This document shows positions 44,558 through 54,165 of a DNA stretch of 64,000 bases, one piece after another. Source of the DNA: Marinifilum sp. D714 (GTDB taxonomy: Bacteria; Bacteroidota; Bacteroidia; Bacteroidales; Marinifilaceae). Every line of letters begins with the position of its first letter. Positions within the stretch are counted from its first letter, which is position 1. The position numbers were made by a program, and so were the translations under genes. The stretch lies in the NCBI RefSeq assembly GCF_030851345.1, contig NZ_JALPNU010000001.1:372001-436000 (forward strand), written 5' to 3'. Below the pieces are notes generated by a model. The model was given only the letters and a program-made list of their open reading frames with translations. It did no database searches and was not told the origin of the DNA.

Positions 44558-46171
44558 TTAATCGCTAATCAATTCGGTATCGTATAATTTAGGATTTATG
44601 AGTACCTCAATGGCCTTTTGAACAAATTCGTTCTCGCTATTCACGATTTTATAGTACTCTGAACTTTCCCATAAATCTCTTGCCAGCAATGCTTTTACAT
44701 GCAACTTTATATCGTCCACTACTGCATTGTAATCTTCTTCATTTTTCTCAATACCTTCTTTTTCTCCCAAAGCAACAATTTCTTCCATCATTTCATCGCT
44801 TACTTTGAAATTCTTCGAGAAAGAATCAAATTTTGGATACTTCTTTCTTAATGATTCAAAGTTTTTATCCATATAGTTCACCACATATGGGTAAATCACA
44901 TTTTTACGAACCAATAAGTTGAAATATTTATAGTTTGCTGTTGTATCAATAGGAATAAAAATATCAGGCATAATTCCACCGCCACCATATACAGTTCTTT
45001 TCTTCACCAAAGTACTGTATTTTAAAGAATCAGGAAAATGAATACTATCAGCATTAATCATTTCTCCAGATTTGTAACGGTTCAAAATATCCAAATGATA
45101 ATCTTTTAAACCATTTTCGTATGGTTTTTGAATGCATCTTCCTGTAGGAGTATAATAATGTGCCGTAGTTAATCGAATCATAGAACCATCTGAAAGTGGG
45201 AATTGTCTTTGAACCAATCCTTTTCCAAATGTTCTTCGACCAATAATTACACCTCTGTCCCAATCTTGAACTGCTCCTGATACAATTTCAGAAGCCGAAG
45301 CGGAACCTTCATCCAAAAGAATTACAACTCTTCCTTCTTTAAAAATTCCTTTTTCGGTAGAAATATTCTCTCTTCTAGGAGTTGATAAACCTTTGGTATA
45401 TACAATTAGCTTTTCCGCATCCATAAACTGATCAACCATTTCAATGGCTGCAGTCATGAATCCTCCTCCATTACCTCGTAAATCGAGAATCAGATCTTTC
45501 ATTTTTTGAGCTTTTAACTTAGTTAAAGCCTCTAAAAACTCATCTGAAGTCGTGAGGGCAAATCGATTTAACTTCATGTAACCAATCTGCTTGTTAATCA
45601 TATATGCTGCATCCAAACTTTGAATTGGAATTTTATCGCGAGTAATTACAAACTCTAGCAACTCTTTTTCTTTCTTTCTCTTTACCTTCAAATTTACAAT
45701 GGTTCCCTTCTCACCTCTCAAACGTTTATGCACATCAGTATTTTTCATGCCAATCGCCGCAACATTTTCGTTGTCAATCTCCAGAATTCTATCGCCGGCA
45801 CGAAGCCCAACCTTTTCTGAAGGTCCTCCAGGGATTGTTGCTACCACCATTAAAGTATCACGCAACAAGTTAAATTGAATTCCAATACCACTAAAACTTC
45901 CTTGCAAGGCTTCATTCATCTCTTTAATCTCATCCTTGCTGATATAGATTGAGTGAGGATCAAGCTCGGCCAGAACTTTTATAATTGCATCTTCAGTCAA
46001 TTTCTCAACATTTACAGTATCTACATAAAATGCATCCACTAGAGCCAATAAATTTTGATATTTTATTGCCTGTTGTTTTACTGATTGAGCTCTAAGCGTT
46101 CCTCCAATTGCAAAAACACTTAAGAATAAAAGCGTAAAGCCATTCCTCAAAAATTTTTTCAAACTACTCAT
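44558..46171 (-). CDS. S41 family C-terminal processing peptidase
   Basis: Encodes 537 residues from the ATG at 46171; a longer frame starts at 46240 but MSSLKKFLRNGFTLLFLSVFAIGGTLRAQ is a good signal peptide. Order: helical start, PDZ domain with GSFSGIGIQFN and GGPSEKVGLRAGDRILEI, then the S41 catalytic core with GYMKLNRFALTT, DLRGNGGG, the nucleophile Ser in LLDEGSASASEIVSGAVQDW and Lys in RRTFGKGLVQRQFP. A C-terminal helical region of about 130 residues follows. It trims or degrades periplasmic proteins. It diverges from the Hpt gene at 46278. Confidence 0.92.
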   Translation of the reverse strand: MSSLKKFLRNGFTLLFLSVFAIGGTLRAQSVKQQAIKYQNLLALVDAFYVDTVNVEKLTEDAIIKVLAELDPHSIYISKDEIKEMNEALQGSFSGIGIQFNLLRDTLMVVATIPGGPSEKVGLRAGDRILEIDNENVAAIGMKNTDVHKRLRGEKGTIVNLKVKRKKEKELLEFVITRDKIPIQSLDAAYMINKQIGYMKLNRFALTTSDEFLEALTKLKAQKMKDLILDLRGNGGGFMTAAIEMVDQFMDAEKLIVYTKGLSTPRRENISTEKGIFKEGRVVILLDEGSASASEIVSGAVQDWDRGVIIGRRTFGKGLVQRQFPLSDGSMIRLTTAHYYTPTGRCIQKPYENGLKDYHLDILNRYKSGEMINADSIHFPDSLKYSTLVKKRTVYGGGGIMPDIFIPIDTTANYKYFNLLVRKNVIYPYVVNYMDKNFESLRKKYPKFDSFSKNFKVSDEMMEEIVALGEKEGIEKNEEDYNAVVDDIKLHVKALLARDLWESSEYYKIVNSENEFVQKAIEVLINPKLYDTELISD

Positions 46172-46277
46172 ATAAATTATGCTTTTTAATAAATTTTGCG
46201 CAAATTGATTGTACTTTACAGAACTTGACGAAAGATACAATCTTTTTTAAGAAATACGGGCATTGAATTCAACAAAC

Positions 46278-47009
46278 ATGAAACATAAAGCCAATATATT
46301 ACTGATTGGATTTACTTATTCTTTAAGTATTGAATCTCTGCCTGGAATTAATTTTTCTAAATGCAATTCATTTGATGAGTTAACCGAATTGCTTCTTTCA
46401 AATGAATACAAATTAATTATCTCTAAATTTAAACTTGGCGATAAAACGGCCTTAGATATAAATGAAACTTTAGAGTCTTTAAAAACTTACTACTCTAATT
46501 CAAAATCATTCAAACTACTCATTTTAACCTCAACCGAAGAAGAGGATAATATATGTAAGGTAAATAAACTTTTGTATTTCCCCGAGGAAATGAATCTAAA
46601 ATCGTTAATTCTTAAATTAATTGATTTGCCTCGCGAACCCCAAAAGACAGACAAAGAGCTTGCCATTATCGATTTTAAAGAGCTTTTTATTCGCGTTGAT
46701 AATAATCGAACCTTTATTAAGGAGGTTATTGAGAAATTTTTTAGCATTAAAGAATCTCGAATCTCAGAAATTCAAGTTCCTTTAGAAAGTGGAGATTATA
46801 AAAAAGCTAAAGATTCTGCTCACAAATTAAAAGGAGTTTTAGCCAATTTCTCAATGCTAGAGGCAAAAGCTACTATTATTGAATTGGAACAAATTATACT
46901 CTCTGAAGATATGGTGAAATCACTAAGCAAATTGAAGGAGTTGAATGATAAGATTGATCTTGCAAAAGAATTCTACTTATCAAACCAAGATCAATTTGAA
47001 ACGATATAA
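46278..47009 (+). CDS. Degenerate receiver-Hpt protein
   Basis: Encodes 243 residues from the ATG at 46278. The first 115 residues have the alternating pattern of a response-regulator receiver (ANILLIGF, YKLIISKF, FKLLILTS) but lack the phospho-accepting Asp: where D is expected at the end of strand 3, S and K stand (ISKFKLG). After a linker, a helical Hpt domain has the phospho-histidine at about residue 182 in DSAHKLKGVLANFSM. It probably receives phosphate from a hybrid histidine kinase not in the window. It diverges from the S41 gene and converges on guaA. Confidence 0.75.
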   Translation: MKHKANILLIGFTYSLSIESLPGINFSKCNSFDELTELLLSNEYKLIISKFKLGDKTALDINETLESLKTYYSNSKSFKLLILTSTEEEDNICKVNKLLYFPEEMNLKSLILKLIDLPREPQKTDKELAIIDFKELFIRVDNNRTFIKEVIEKFFSIKESRISEIQVPLESGDYKKAKDSAHKLKGVLANFSMLEAKATIIELEQIILSEDMVKSLSKLKELNDKIDLAKEFYLSNQDQFETI

Positions 47010-47013
47010 AAAA

Positions 47014-47038
47014 CGGTAGCACTTTTTAAGTACTACCG
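47014..47038. terminator. Bidirectional terminator between convergent genes
   Basis: CGGTAG (47014-47019) pairs with CTACCG (47033-47038), with more pairs inside; T-run is better on the minus strand, behind guaA. Confidence 0.7.
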
Positions 47039-47060
47039 CTATATCTTATTTTCTACAAAT

Positions 47061-48593
47061 TTATTCCCACTCAATAGTTGCTGGTGGTTTAGAGCTTACA
47101 TCGTAAACAACTCTATTTACACCTTTTACATTATTGATGATTTTGTTAGAAGTTTTAGCAAGAAACTCATATGGTAAATGTGACCAGTCTGCTGTCATTC
47201 CATCAGTAGAACCAACAGCACGAAGAGCTACTACACTTTCATAGGTACGCTCATCTCCCATTACTCCAACCGATTGAACTGGCAATAACATAGCACCTGC
47301 TTGCCAAACATCATCATATAATCCATCTTCTTTCAAACCTGAAATGAAAATATCATCAACTTCTTGAAGAATTCTCACTTTTTCAGCAGTAATATCACCA
47401 AGAATACGAATACCTAATCCAGGACCTGGGAATGGATGACGATTAATAAACTTATCTTCTAATCCCATGCTACGACCTACTCTTCGAACTTCGTCTTTAA
47501 ACAAAAGTTTTAAAGGTTCAACTACCTTAAGCTTCATATAATCAGGCAGACCACCTACATTGTGATGCGACTTAATGGTCTGAGAAGGACCTCCTGTAAC
47601 AGAAACAGATTCGATTACATCAGGATAAATTGTTCCTTGACCTAACCATTTTGCATTTTCTACTTTATGAGATTCTTCATCGAATACTTCCACAAATGCA
47701 TTACCAATAATCTTACGTTTCTTTTCAGGATCTGTAACACCAGCCAAGGCAGAAATAAACTTTTCTCCTGCATCAACACCAGTTACATTTAAACCTAGTG
47801 ATTCGTATTTTTTCAATACATCTGTAAACTCATTCTTACGCAAAAGTCCATTGTCAACAAAAATACAATAAAGGTTTTTGCCAATTGCCTTATGCAACAA
47901 CATAGCAGCAACAGTTGAATCAACACCACCTGATAATCCAAGAATTACACGCTCATCACCCAATTGGGCTTTTAATTCTGCAACTGTTGTTTCAACAAAT
48001 GCATCTGGAGTCCAATCTTGCGAACATCCACAAATGCCAACAATAAAGTTTTCTAATAAAACAATACCTTCGGTACTGTGATAAACCTCTGGATGGAATT
48101 GAATACCATAAGTTGTTTCACCTTCAATTGCAAAAGCAGCATTTTCTACATCAGATGTACTTGCTGTTACTTTATAATTTGCAGGCATTCTTTCAATGGT
48201 ATCACCATGCGACATCCAAACCTGAGAATTCAAGCTAATTCCTTTTAAAAGAGCACAGCTATTATCAACCGAAGTTAAATTAGCACGACCATATTCTCTT
48301 TTGTTTGATGCCATTACTTCACCACCAAAGCAATGAGCTAAATGCTGAGCACCATAACAAACTCCAAGAAGTGGTAATTTGCCTTTTATTTCTGATAAAT
48401 CTGGAATTGGAGCTTTTTCGTCTCTAACTGAGAACGGACTTCCTGATAAAATTACCCCCTTAATCGACTCATCGATTGCCGGTGGATTATTATAAGGATG
48501 AATTTCACAATACACGTTTAATTCACGAACACGTCTTGCAATTAACTGAGTGTACTGTGAGCCAAAATCTAAAATCAGAATTTTTTCCTGCAT
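47061..48593 (-). CDS. guaA: GMP synthase (glutamine-hydrolysing)
   Basis: Encodes 510 residues from the ATG at 48593. A longer frame starts at 48647, but the promoter element TATCTTTG at 48637-48644 overlaps it, and [24 protein letters not shown] is the usual N terminus. The glutaminase domain has the nucleophile Cys in [14 protein letters not shown] and [11 protein letters not shown]; the ATP-pyrophosphatase domain has [13 protein letters not shown]; the C-terminal dimerisation domain ends in the invariant KPPATIEWE. It turns XMP into GMP. Confidence 0.97.
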   Translation of the reverse strand: MQEKILILDFGSQYTQLIARRVRELNVYCEIHPYNNPPAIDESIKGVILSGSPFSVRDEKAPIPDLSEIKGKLPLLGVCYGAQHLAHCFGGEVMASNKREYGRANLTSVDNSCALLKGISLNSQVWMSHGDTIERMPANYKVTASTSDVENAAFAIEGETTYGIQFHPEVYHSTEGIVLLENFIVGICGCSQDWTPDAFVETTVAELKAQLGDERVILGLSGGVDSTVAAMLLHKAIGKNLYCIFVDNGLLRKNEFTDVLKKYESLGLNVTGVDAGEKFISALAGVTDPEKKRKIIGNAFVEVFDEESHKVENAKWLGQGTIYPDVIESVSVTGGPSQTIKSHHNVGGLPDYMKLKVVEPLKLLFKDEVRRVGRSMGLEDKFINRHPFPGPGLGIRILGDITAEKVRILQEVDDIFISGLKEDGLYDDVWQAGAMLLPVQSVGVMGDERTYESVVALRAVGSTDGMTADWSHLPYEFLAKTSNKIINNVKGVNRVVYDVSSKPPATIEWE

Positions 48594-48636
48594 AAACTTA
48601 CAAATTGAGGGTTGTTCAGTAATCTTATTTGGCGTA

Positions 48637-48644
48637 CAAAGATA
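48637..48644 (-). promoter_or_regulatory. Promoter element of guaA
   Basis: TATCTTTG on the minus strand matches TANNTTTG, 44 bases before the chosen start codon. Confidence 0.55.
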
Positions 48645-48709
48645 CACAAATTTGTGACTTTAAAACGCCTTAATTAAGAATTCAAAAAACAAGTATGCAA
48701 TAAAAAGAA

Positions 48710-48731
48710 CCCCTGAGGAATTCCTCAGGGG
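48710..48731 (-). terminator. Terminator of the C1 peptidase gene
   Basis: Perfect palindrome CCCCTGAGGAA / TTCCTCAGGGG; TTCTTTTTAT follows on the minus strand. Confidence 0.75.
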
Positions 48732-48738
48732 CTGCTCA

Positions 48739-49986
48739 TTATTTGAATTTCTTAAGTAAATCTTTTACTGCATCTTTGTGAATGGTATATCCCATCATTT
48801 TCAGCTTCACATAGTCTTCATGGAAGAAGTAGTATCCAAACTCAGCTGAGTTTTCATCAATATTACGAGAACCAGAACTTGAATCCTTAATCAAATACCA
48901 ATCTTTTCCTTCTTTGTCAACATAGTAACCGACCATATGCATACCATGATCATCAGTAGTAGATCCGTTAGAGAAACGGAACTGACGAGCATCTTCGTTA
49001 ATATATGCTGATGGAATATCAAAGCTAGGAACCATTGCACAATTTGTTGTTCTCAAGAAACCGGCTTCCGAAACATCTCCACCAATACTCATGGTGTATC
49101 CTTTACGAATTGCTTTCTTAATTGACTCCATATATTCATCAAGAGGAACATTATAATACTCTTCTGAATGCCACCAGTTATCAGGCACTTTGTATTCTAC
49201 TTGCTTCCAATATGGCTCTTGCTTATAAGAAAGAATTTCTACATAATCATCAGGATTAAGTATTAAATAATCTTTCAAATAAGTTTTAGGCGTATACTCC
49301 TTACCCTCTACAGTAAATTTTGTTGGAGGAGTTCCCATATAATGATTCATGATCGATTTGATTGTAGCCAATGCTTCTTCTTCGTTCCAAGCATTGCTTT
49401 TTTTCAAACCATTCAAGAATGCCATCATTTCAGTATACATTTTCTCATGAGTATGGAATTTTCTTCCATTCAACAATCCTGTATAAGCCGATTGAGGACA
49501 AGCGCCATAAATCTTCCACATTCTTGCTACTGAGTTACCTTCCGCACCTTGTCCAAATACAGAATTTCCTCTTTCTTGAATAAAACGACGAGCTTTTTCT
49601 ATGTACTCACAGTAAACTGTGTATAATTCTGAAATATCTACTTTCTTCTTGTGTAAACGATAAACTTCTGATTCGTAAAACGAAGTAGTCGAAAAACACC
49701 AGCATGTTCCAGTATTTCCTTGTGAAATGGTAGGGTAAGCCCACTCTGTATTGTCTTTGTACAATTCAATTTTATTTGGAAGATCATACGAACTTTGATC
49801 CATAAAGAAGCGTTTATCTACAGCTTTCTTTTCCAGTTGAGCATCAACCATTCTAATATCCTTTAAAATCGAATTTTGATAATAACCTGGTTCGTACTCT
49901 TTAAATTTAGATTTGTCTTGTTTTTGTTGTGCAAAAACAGATGAACTTACGGCAACAGCCATAAGCACGATTAAAATCTTTTTCAT
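48739..49986 (-). CDS. C1 family (bleomycin hydrolase/aminopeptidase C-like) cysteine peptidase, exported
   Basis: Encodes 415 residues from the ATG at 49986, with signal peptide MKKILIVLMAVAVSSSVFAQ; a frame from 50016 adds ten residues in front. The papain-like core has the oxyanion Gln and nucleophile Cys in ISQGNTGTCWCFSTTSFYESE and the His in TDDHGMHMVGYYVD. The third residue, Asn in N-S-W-G of most C1 enzymes, is Asp here (YLIKDSSSGS). I believe this is common in the Bacteroidota subgroup, so activity is not excluded. Probably a periplasmic aminopeptidase. Confidence 0.85.
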   Translation of the reverse strand: MKKILIVLMAVAVSSSVFAQQKQDKSKFKEYEPGYYQNSILKDIRMVDAQLEKKAVDKRFFMDQSSYDLPNKIELYKDNTEWAYPTISQGNTGTCWCFSTTSFYESEVYRLHKKKVDISELYTVYCEYIEKARRFIQERGNSVFGQGAEGNSVARMWKIYGACPQSAYTGLLNGRKFHTHEKMYTEMMAFLNGLKKSNAWNEEEALATIKSIMNHYMGTPPTKFTVEGKEYTPKTYLKDYLILNPDDYVEILSYKQEPYWKQVEYKVPDNWWHSEEYYNVPLDEYMESIKKAIRKGYTMSIGGDVSEAGFLRTTNCAMVPSFDIPSAYINEDARQFRFSNGSTTDDHGMHMVGYYVDKEGKDWYLIKDSSSGSRNIDENSAEFGYYFFHEDYVKLKMMGYTIHKDAVKDLLKKFK

Positions 49987-50100
49987 GTTTGTTGGTTTTA
50001 GTGTCAAATTGAACAATCGAAATTAAGGATTTCTCTTTCGAGAAACCACATAATTCTTTCGAGATGCTAATTTATTAAAAAAAGTTGATTGCTGATTCCT

Positions 50101-51030
50101 TTAGCGATTAAGTTCTATTGAGAACTTGCCACCATCTTCAGCCAGATGTGTATTTTCGAAAACGAGCTTTGCCTCTTTCAAGTGAGCATCCAATGTTTTA
50201 AAGCGCGTAGAAAAGTGTCCAATAATTAACTTTTTTGCATTGGCTTCATCGGCCATTTTAGCTGCCTGTTCCGCTGTAGAATGATAGGTTGCCTTTGCAA
50301 GTTTGGCTTCTGTTTTTAGAAAAGTGGCCTCATGATACAATAAATCCACATTTTCAATAACGGGGATGATCTTTTTATAAGGAGCTGTATCAGTACAAAA
50401 AGCATAGGAACGAGCTGGCAAAGGACCTTTGGTAAGCTTTTTATTTGGAATCACCTCGCCTTCTTCGGTCACAAAATCTTCACCCATTTTTAAGGACTGG
50501 CGACAACGAATCGGAACATTGTAAAAATCCAACAAATCTGCAATCAAAGTACGAGGTCTATCCTTCTCCTTGAATAAAAATCCGGCACAAGGCATTGCAC
50601 CATGCTTTAATGGGAAAGATTGGACAATCACTTTGTCATCTTCGAAAAGAGTTTGTGTTTCTTTACCAAAGATAGTGTGGAAGTAAATATTGTATTGTTT
50701 CCTGGTTTCAAGAAGCTCCAACTGAAATGTAATCAACTTCTCGAGCTTACTATGTCCATATATATGCAGATCGGATTTTCGCCCCTGAAGAGCATAAGTA
50801 GAAAGCAATCCGATTAGGCCAAATATATGATCGCCGTGAGTATGCGATATAAAGATATGATTGATACGACTCATGGGAACTCTGAATCGCTTCATTTGAA
50901 TCTGTGTACCTTCACCACAGTCAATTAAAAAGAACCGCTCAAGTACATTGAGCACTTGAGCGGTTGGATATCTTTTGGTTGTTGGTAAAGCAGAGTTACT
51001 GCCTAAGATTGTTACTTCAAATTTCACCAA
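50101..51030 (-). CDS. rnz: Ribonuclease Z
   Basis: Encodes 309 residues, the standard short RNase Z. It cleaves 3' trailers from tRNA precursors. The metallo-beta-lactamase fold shows FISHTHGDHIFGLIGLLST (HxHxDH), LKHGAMPCAGFLF, AFCTDTAPY, LYHEATF and GHFSTRF with the remaining zinc ligands. Its ATG directly follows the STAS gene's stop (51031), so the two are co-translated, an arrangement that recurs in Bacteroidota. Confidence 0.95.
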   Translation of the reverse strand: MVKFEVTILGSNSALPTTKRYPTAQVLNVLERFFLIDCGEGTQIQMKRFRVPMSRINHIFISHTHGDHIFGLIGLLSTYALQGRKSDLHIYGHSKLEKLITFQLELLETRKQYNIYFHTIFGKETQTLFEDDKVIVQSFPLKHGAMPCAGFLFKEKDRPRTLIADLLDFYNVPIRCRQSLKMGEDFVTEEGEVIPNKKLTKGPLPARSYAFCTDTAPYKKIIPVIENVDLLYHEATFLKTEAKLAKATYHSTAEQAAKMADEANAKKLIIGHFSTRFKTLDAHLKEAKLVFENTHLAEDGGKFSIELNR

Positions 51031-51390
51031 TTACTTGTTTAATTCAATTTGAGCTTTCATAGTAGAAACAGCTTCATCCATATTGTAAGCAATATTTAGA
51101 ACTGAATCCAACTGTGAAATAGAAACCAATCTTTCAACAGCAGGCTGCAAGCCATACAGAACAAATGTTCCGTTGGCATTTTTACACAACCTATTCGCTA
51201 CAAGAATTGCACTAAGACCAGAAGAATCACAATAAGTACATGGAGTTAAATCCAAAAGAATATTTTTCTCACCGTTTCCAGAAATTAAAACCAATTCCGA
51301 TTTTAAAGCAGGAGCAATATGAGTATCCAGTTTGTCTTTCAATACCTGCACTAAAGTGTATCCATCTTTCTTGTCAATCTTGAAGTCCAT
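51031..51390 (-). CDS. STAS-domain anti-sigma-factor-antagonist-like protein
   Basis: Encodes 119 residues of the SpoIIAA/RsbV STAS family. The phospho-site motif is CTYCDSSGLSAILVANRLC with serines at 56-57, so regulation by a serine kinase and PP2C phosphatase is possible. The N-terminal YTLVQVLKDKLDTHIAPALKSEL fits strand 1 to helix 1. It could exchange partners with SiaB or another GHKL kinase, and the PP2C protein at 61056-62276 is a candidate phosphatase. Encoded between rpsA (14-base gap) and rnz (0-base gap). Confidence 0.88.
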   Translation of the reverse strand: MDFKIDKKDGYTLVQVLKDKLDTHIAPALKSELVLISGNGEKNILLDLTPCTYCDSSGLSAILVANRLCKNANGTFVLYGLQPAVERLVSISQLDSVLNIAYNMDEAVSTMKAQIELNK

Positions 51391-51404
51391 AGTTACCTTA
51401 TTTT

Positions 51405-53207
51405 TTATTTTTCGTCTTTACCGCCTTCTAATTGCGATTTAAGAGCAGCTAATTCTGATATATCACCTAAGGTAGTCTTTTCTAGTGAATCTTTCACCTT
51501 TTTAACCCCTTTTTTCGTTGATTTAGCAGCTTCTTTTTTCGCAGCAGTCTCTTCAGCTTTCTTCACATCTTCGAAAGTTCTTGAGTGTGAAAGGATAATT
51601 CTCTTAGCAGCTTTAGAGAACTCAATTACTTTGAATTGTAATTTCTCTTCAACTTTAGCTTGAGCACCATCTTCTTTCACAAGGTGACGTGGAGTAGCGA
51701 ATCCTTCAACACCGTAAGGAAGAGCGATAACAGCTCCTTTTTCGAATACTTCTACGATAGTACCTTCATGGATAGAATCAGTTGTAAAGATTGTTTCGAA
51801 TACATCCCATGGATTTTCTTCCAATTGCTTGTGACCTAAGCTTAATCTTCTGTTGTCCTTGTCGATTTCAAGAACTTTAACTTCGATTTCAGCACCAATT
51901 TGAGTGAATTCAGCTGGGTGCTTCACTTTCTTAGTCCAAGATAGATCTGAGATGTGGATCAATCCGTCAACACCTTCTTCGATTTCTACGAATACACCGA
52001 AGTTAGTGAAGTTACGAACTTTAGCAGTGTGCTTAGAGTTAACAGCATATTTAGTGTCAATCTCAGCCCATGGATCAGCTTTCAATTGCTTGATACCAAG
52101 AGACATTTTTCTCTCTTCGCGATCCAAAGTTAAAATTTGAGCTTCTACTTCGTCTCCAACTTTCATGAAATCCTGAGCAGATCTTAGGTGCTGTGACCAA
52201 GACATTTCAGAAACGTGAATCAAACCTTCAACACCAGTAGCGATTTCAACGAATGCACCGTAGTCAGCCATAACAACTACTTTACCTTTTACAGTATCAC
52301 CTACTTTCAACTCTGCATCTAGAGCATCCCATGGGTGTGGAGTAAGTTGTTTAAGACCTAGAGCGATACGTTTCTTATCGTCATCGAAATCAAGGATTAC
52401 AACGTTCAATTTCTGATCAAGCTCAACAATTTCGCTTGGGTGAGTTACTCTACCCCAAGATAGATCTGTAATGTGAATCAAACCGTCAACTCCACCCAAG
52501 TCGATGAATACACCGTATGAAGTGATGTTCTTAACAGTTCCTTCCAATACCTGACCTTTTTCAAGCTTAGCAATAATTTCTTTCTTCTGTTGTTCAAGTT
52601 CAGCTTCGATAAGAGCTTTGTGAGAAACAACAACGTTTTTGAATTCGTGGTTGATTTTAACAACTTTGAATTCCATAGTTTTACCAACGTAAACATCGTA
52701 GTCACGGATAGGCTTAACGTCGATTTGTGAACCTGGCAAGAAAGCCTCGATTCCAAATACGTCAACGATCATACCACCTTTTGTACGACACTTGATGTAA
52801 CCTTTGATAATTTCGTCATTTTCAAGAGCCGAGTTAACTCTATCCCATGAACGTAAAGCACGAGCTTTTTTGTGTGAAAGAACTAATTGTCCTTTTTTGT
52901 CTTCTTGAGACTCAACGTAAACTTCAACAGTATCACCAACTGTTAATTCAGGATTATATCTGAATTCGTTTAAGCTTACAATACCATCTGATTTGTAACC
53001 AATATTGATTACAACTTCTCTTTTGTTCAAAGAAATAACTGTACCATCAATTACTTCTTTTTCAGCAACTGTAGATAAAGTTTTATCATACATTGCTTCT
53101 AATTCGGTTCTCTTTTCACCTGCGAAACCTTCGTCGTTAGTGAAAGCATCCCAATCAAATTCTGCGTCTGGTGCAGAATTGTCAACTTTTTTGTTTTCTT
53201 CAACCAT
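51405..53207 (-). CDS. rpsA: 30S ribosomal protein S1
   Basis: Encodes 600 residues, slightly longer than E. coli S1, with six S1/OB-fold repeats, of which VEGTVKNITSYGVFIDLGGVDGLIHITDLSW-type repeats 3 to 6 are the clearest (GVFIDLGG, GAFVEIATG, GVFVEIEEG). S1 helps bind mRNA, important in Bacteroidota where Shine-Dalgarno pairing is weak. The C terminus is lysine-rich (TKKGVKKVKDS). Its promoter TACTTTTG at 53261-53268 with an upstream TTG 22 bases away is one of the best in the window. Confidence 0.96.
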   Translation of the reverse strand: MVEENKKVDNSAPDAEFDWDAFTNDEGFAGEKRTELEAMYDKTLSTVAEKEVIDGTVISLNKREVVINIGYKSDGIVSLNEFRYNPELTVGDTVEVYVESQEDKKGQLVLSHKKARALRSWDRVNSALENDEIIKGYIKCRTKGGMIVDVFGIEAFLPGSQIDVKPIRDYDVYVGKTMEFKVVKINHEFKNVVVSHKALIEAELEQQKKEIIAKLEKGQVLEGTVKNITSYGVFIDLGGVDGLIHITDLSWGRVTHPSEIVELDQKLNVVILDFDDDKKRIALGLKQLTPHPWDALDAELKVGDTVKGKVVVMADYGAFVEIATGVEGLIHVSEMSWSQHLRSAQDFMKVGDEVEAQILTLDREERKMSLGIKQLKADPWAEIDTKYAVNSKHTAKVRNFTNFGVFVEIEEGVDGLIHISDLSWTKKVKHPAEFTQIGAEIEVKVLEIDKDNRRLSLGHKQLEENPWDVFETIFTTDSIHEGTIVEVFEKGAVIALPYGVEGFATPRHLVKEDGAQAKVEEKLQFKVIEFSKAAKRIILSHSRTFEDVKKAEETAAKKEAAKSTKKGVKKVKDSLEKTTLGDISELAALKSQLEGGKDEK

Positions 53208-53260
53208 GTGTTAAACTACTGATTTACTAATAAATTAGACATTATATATAAAATTCCGTG

Positions 53261-53268
53261 CAAAAGTA
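53261..53268 (-). promoter_or_regulatory. Promoter of rpsA
   Basis: TACTTTTG on the minus strand matches TANNTTTG; a TTG lies 22 bases upstream as a -33 element. Confidence 0.6.
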
Positions 53269-53486
53269 TAAATTATTCCGGAAGAATATACAAGTTACGA
53301 CATTTTTTTCGCAAAATCTTGCAATAAAACATACACTTAGAGGGGAATTGTACTATTTAGAATGCCATATTTAAATTAAGAATTATAAATGATGAATGAT
53401 GATTTTTCATCCTAACACATTCTTTTTTCTCTACTCCATACAAAACAATTTTTCTGATTTAAACTGGCATAATTTCATTTCTCCCT

Positions 53487-53494
53487 TACCTTTG
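53487..53494 (+). promoter_or_regulatory. Promoter element of the PhnA-type gene
   Basis: TACCTTTG matches TANNTTTG, 31 bases before the ATG at 53525. Confidence 0.55.
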
Positions 53495-53524
53495 CAATAA
53501 ATTTTGTAGAATAATTTAATAATA

Positions 53525-54097
53525 ATGAGTCTAGAAAAAGAATTACAATCACGCTCTTCGGTTTGCGAGTTGTGTGGTACTAGCGAAGGTTTAAAGCCAT
53601 ATGAAGTTGCTCCATCAAACGGATCGGCCGACCAACACATTTTGGTTTGTGGAACTTGCTACGAACAAATGGAAGACAAGGATAAAATGGATGCCAATCA
53701 CTGGCGTTGTTTGAATGATAGCATGTGGAGCACAGTTCCTGCTGTACAAGTAATGGCATGGAGAATGCTGAACCGATTGAAAGCAGAAGGCTGGCCTCAA
53801 GATTTACTAGACATGCTTTACTTGGACGAAGAAACCATGGCTTGGGCACAAGCAACAGGCGAAGGTGAAGATGATGAAGACAAAGTAAAACATATTGACA
53901 GTAATGGTGTTGAGTTACAACCTGGCGATAGCGTGGTATTGATTAAAGACCTTAAAGTTTCGGGTGCAGGATTTACCGCCAAACGTGGTACTGCAGTACG
54001 TAGAATCTCTTTGGTTGCCGATGATCCAACCCATATTGAAGGGCGTGTAGAAGGACAACAAATCTACATTCTTACCAAGTATGTGAAGAAAATGTAA
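53525..54097 (+). CDS. PhnA/YjdM-type zinc-ribbon protein
   Basis: Encodes 190 residues. The N-terminal zinc ribbon has C-x2-C pairs in SVCELCGTSEG and LVCGTCYEQ. The C-terminal part (HIDSNGVELQPGDSVVLIKDLKVSGAGFTAKRGTAVRRISLVADDPTHIEGRVEGQQIYILTKYVKKM) is the PhnA domain. Despite the name, no phosphonate reaction is established for this family. A middle segment with MWSTVPAVQVMAWRMLNRL is specific to the longer version. Single gene with promoter and a strong terminator. Confidence 0.88.
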   Translation: MSLEKELQSRSSVCELCGTSEGLKPYEVAPSNGSADQHILVCGTCYEQMEDKDKMDANHWRCLNDSMWSTVPAVQVMAWRMLNRLKAEGWPQDLLDMLYLDEETMAWAQATGEGEDDEDKVKHIDSNGVELQPGDSVVLIKDLKVSGAGFTAKRGTAVRRISLVADDPTHIEGRVEGQQIYILTKYVKKM

Positions 54098-54120
54098 TAA
54101 TCTGCGTATAGCGATTACCA

Positions 54121-54157
54121 AAAAACAGGAACTCCGATTGGGGTACCTGTTTTTTTT
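54121..54157. terminator. Bidirectional terminator
   Basis: AAACAGG pairs with CCTGTTT, with further pairs inside; eight T on the plus strand and six on the minus strand. It ends the PhnA-type gene and could end the small leftward ORF at 54166-54288. Confidence 0.75.
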
Positions 54158-54165
54158 ATATCATA

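Larger units (their letters stand above)
53208..53524. other. Divergent promoter region of rpsA and the PhnA-type gene
   Basis: Holds the rpsA promoter on the minus strand (TACTTTTG 53261-53268) and the PhnA-type gene promoter on the plus strand (TACCTTTG 53487-53494); otherwise AT-rich with no gene seen. Confidence 0.6.

Noticed and set aside
48594-48647. Longer N-terminal start for GuaA.
   Set aside because: Promoter TATCTTTG lies inside that stretch, and GuaA proteins begin near the later Met.
52478-52765. A 95-codon frame inside rpsA.
   Set aside because: Out-of-frame shadow of the S1 repeats, low complexity (L, S, K rich).
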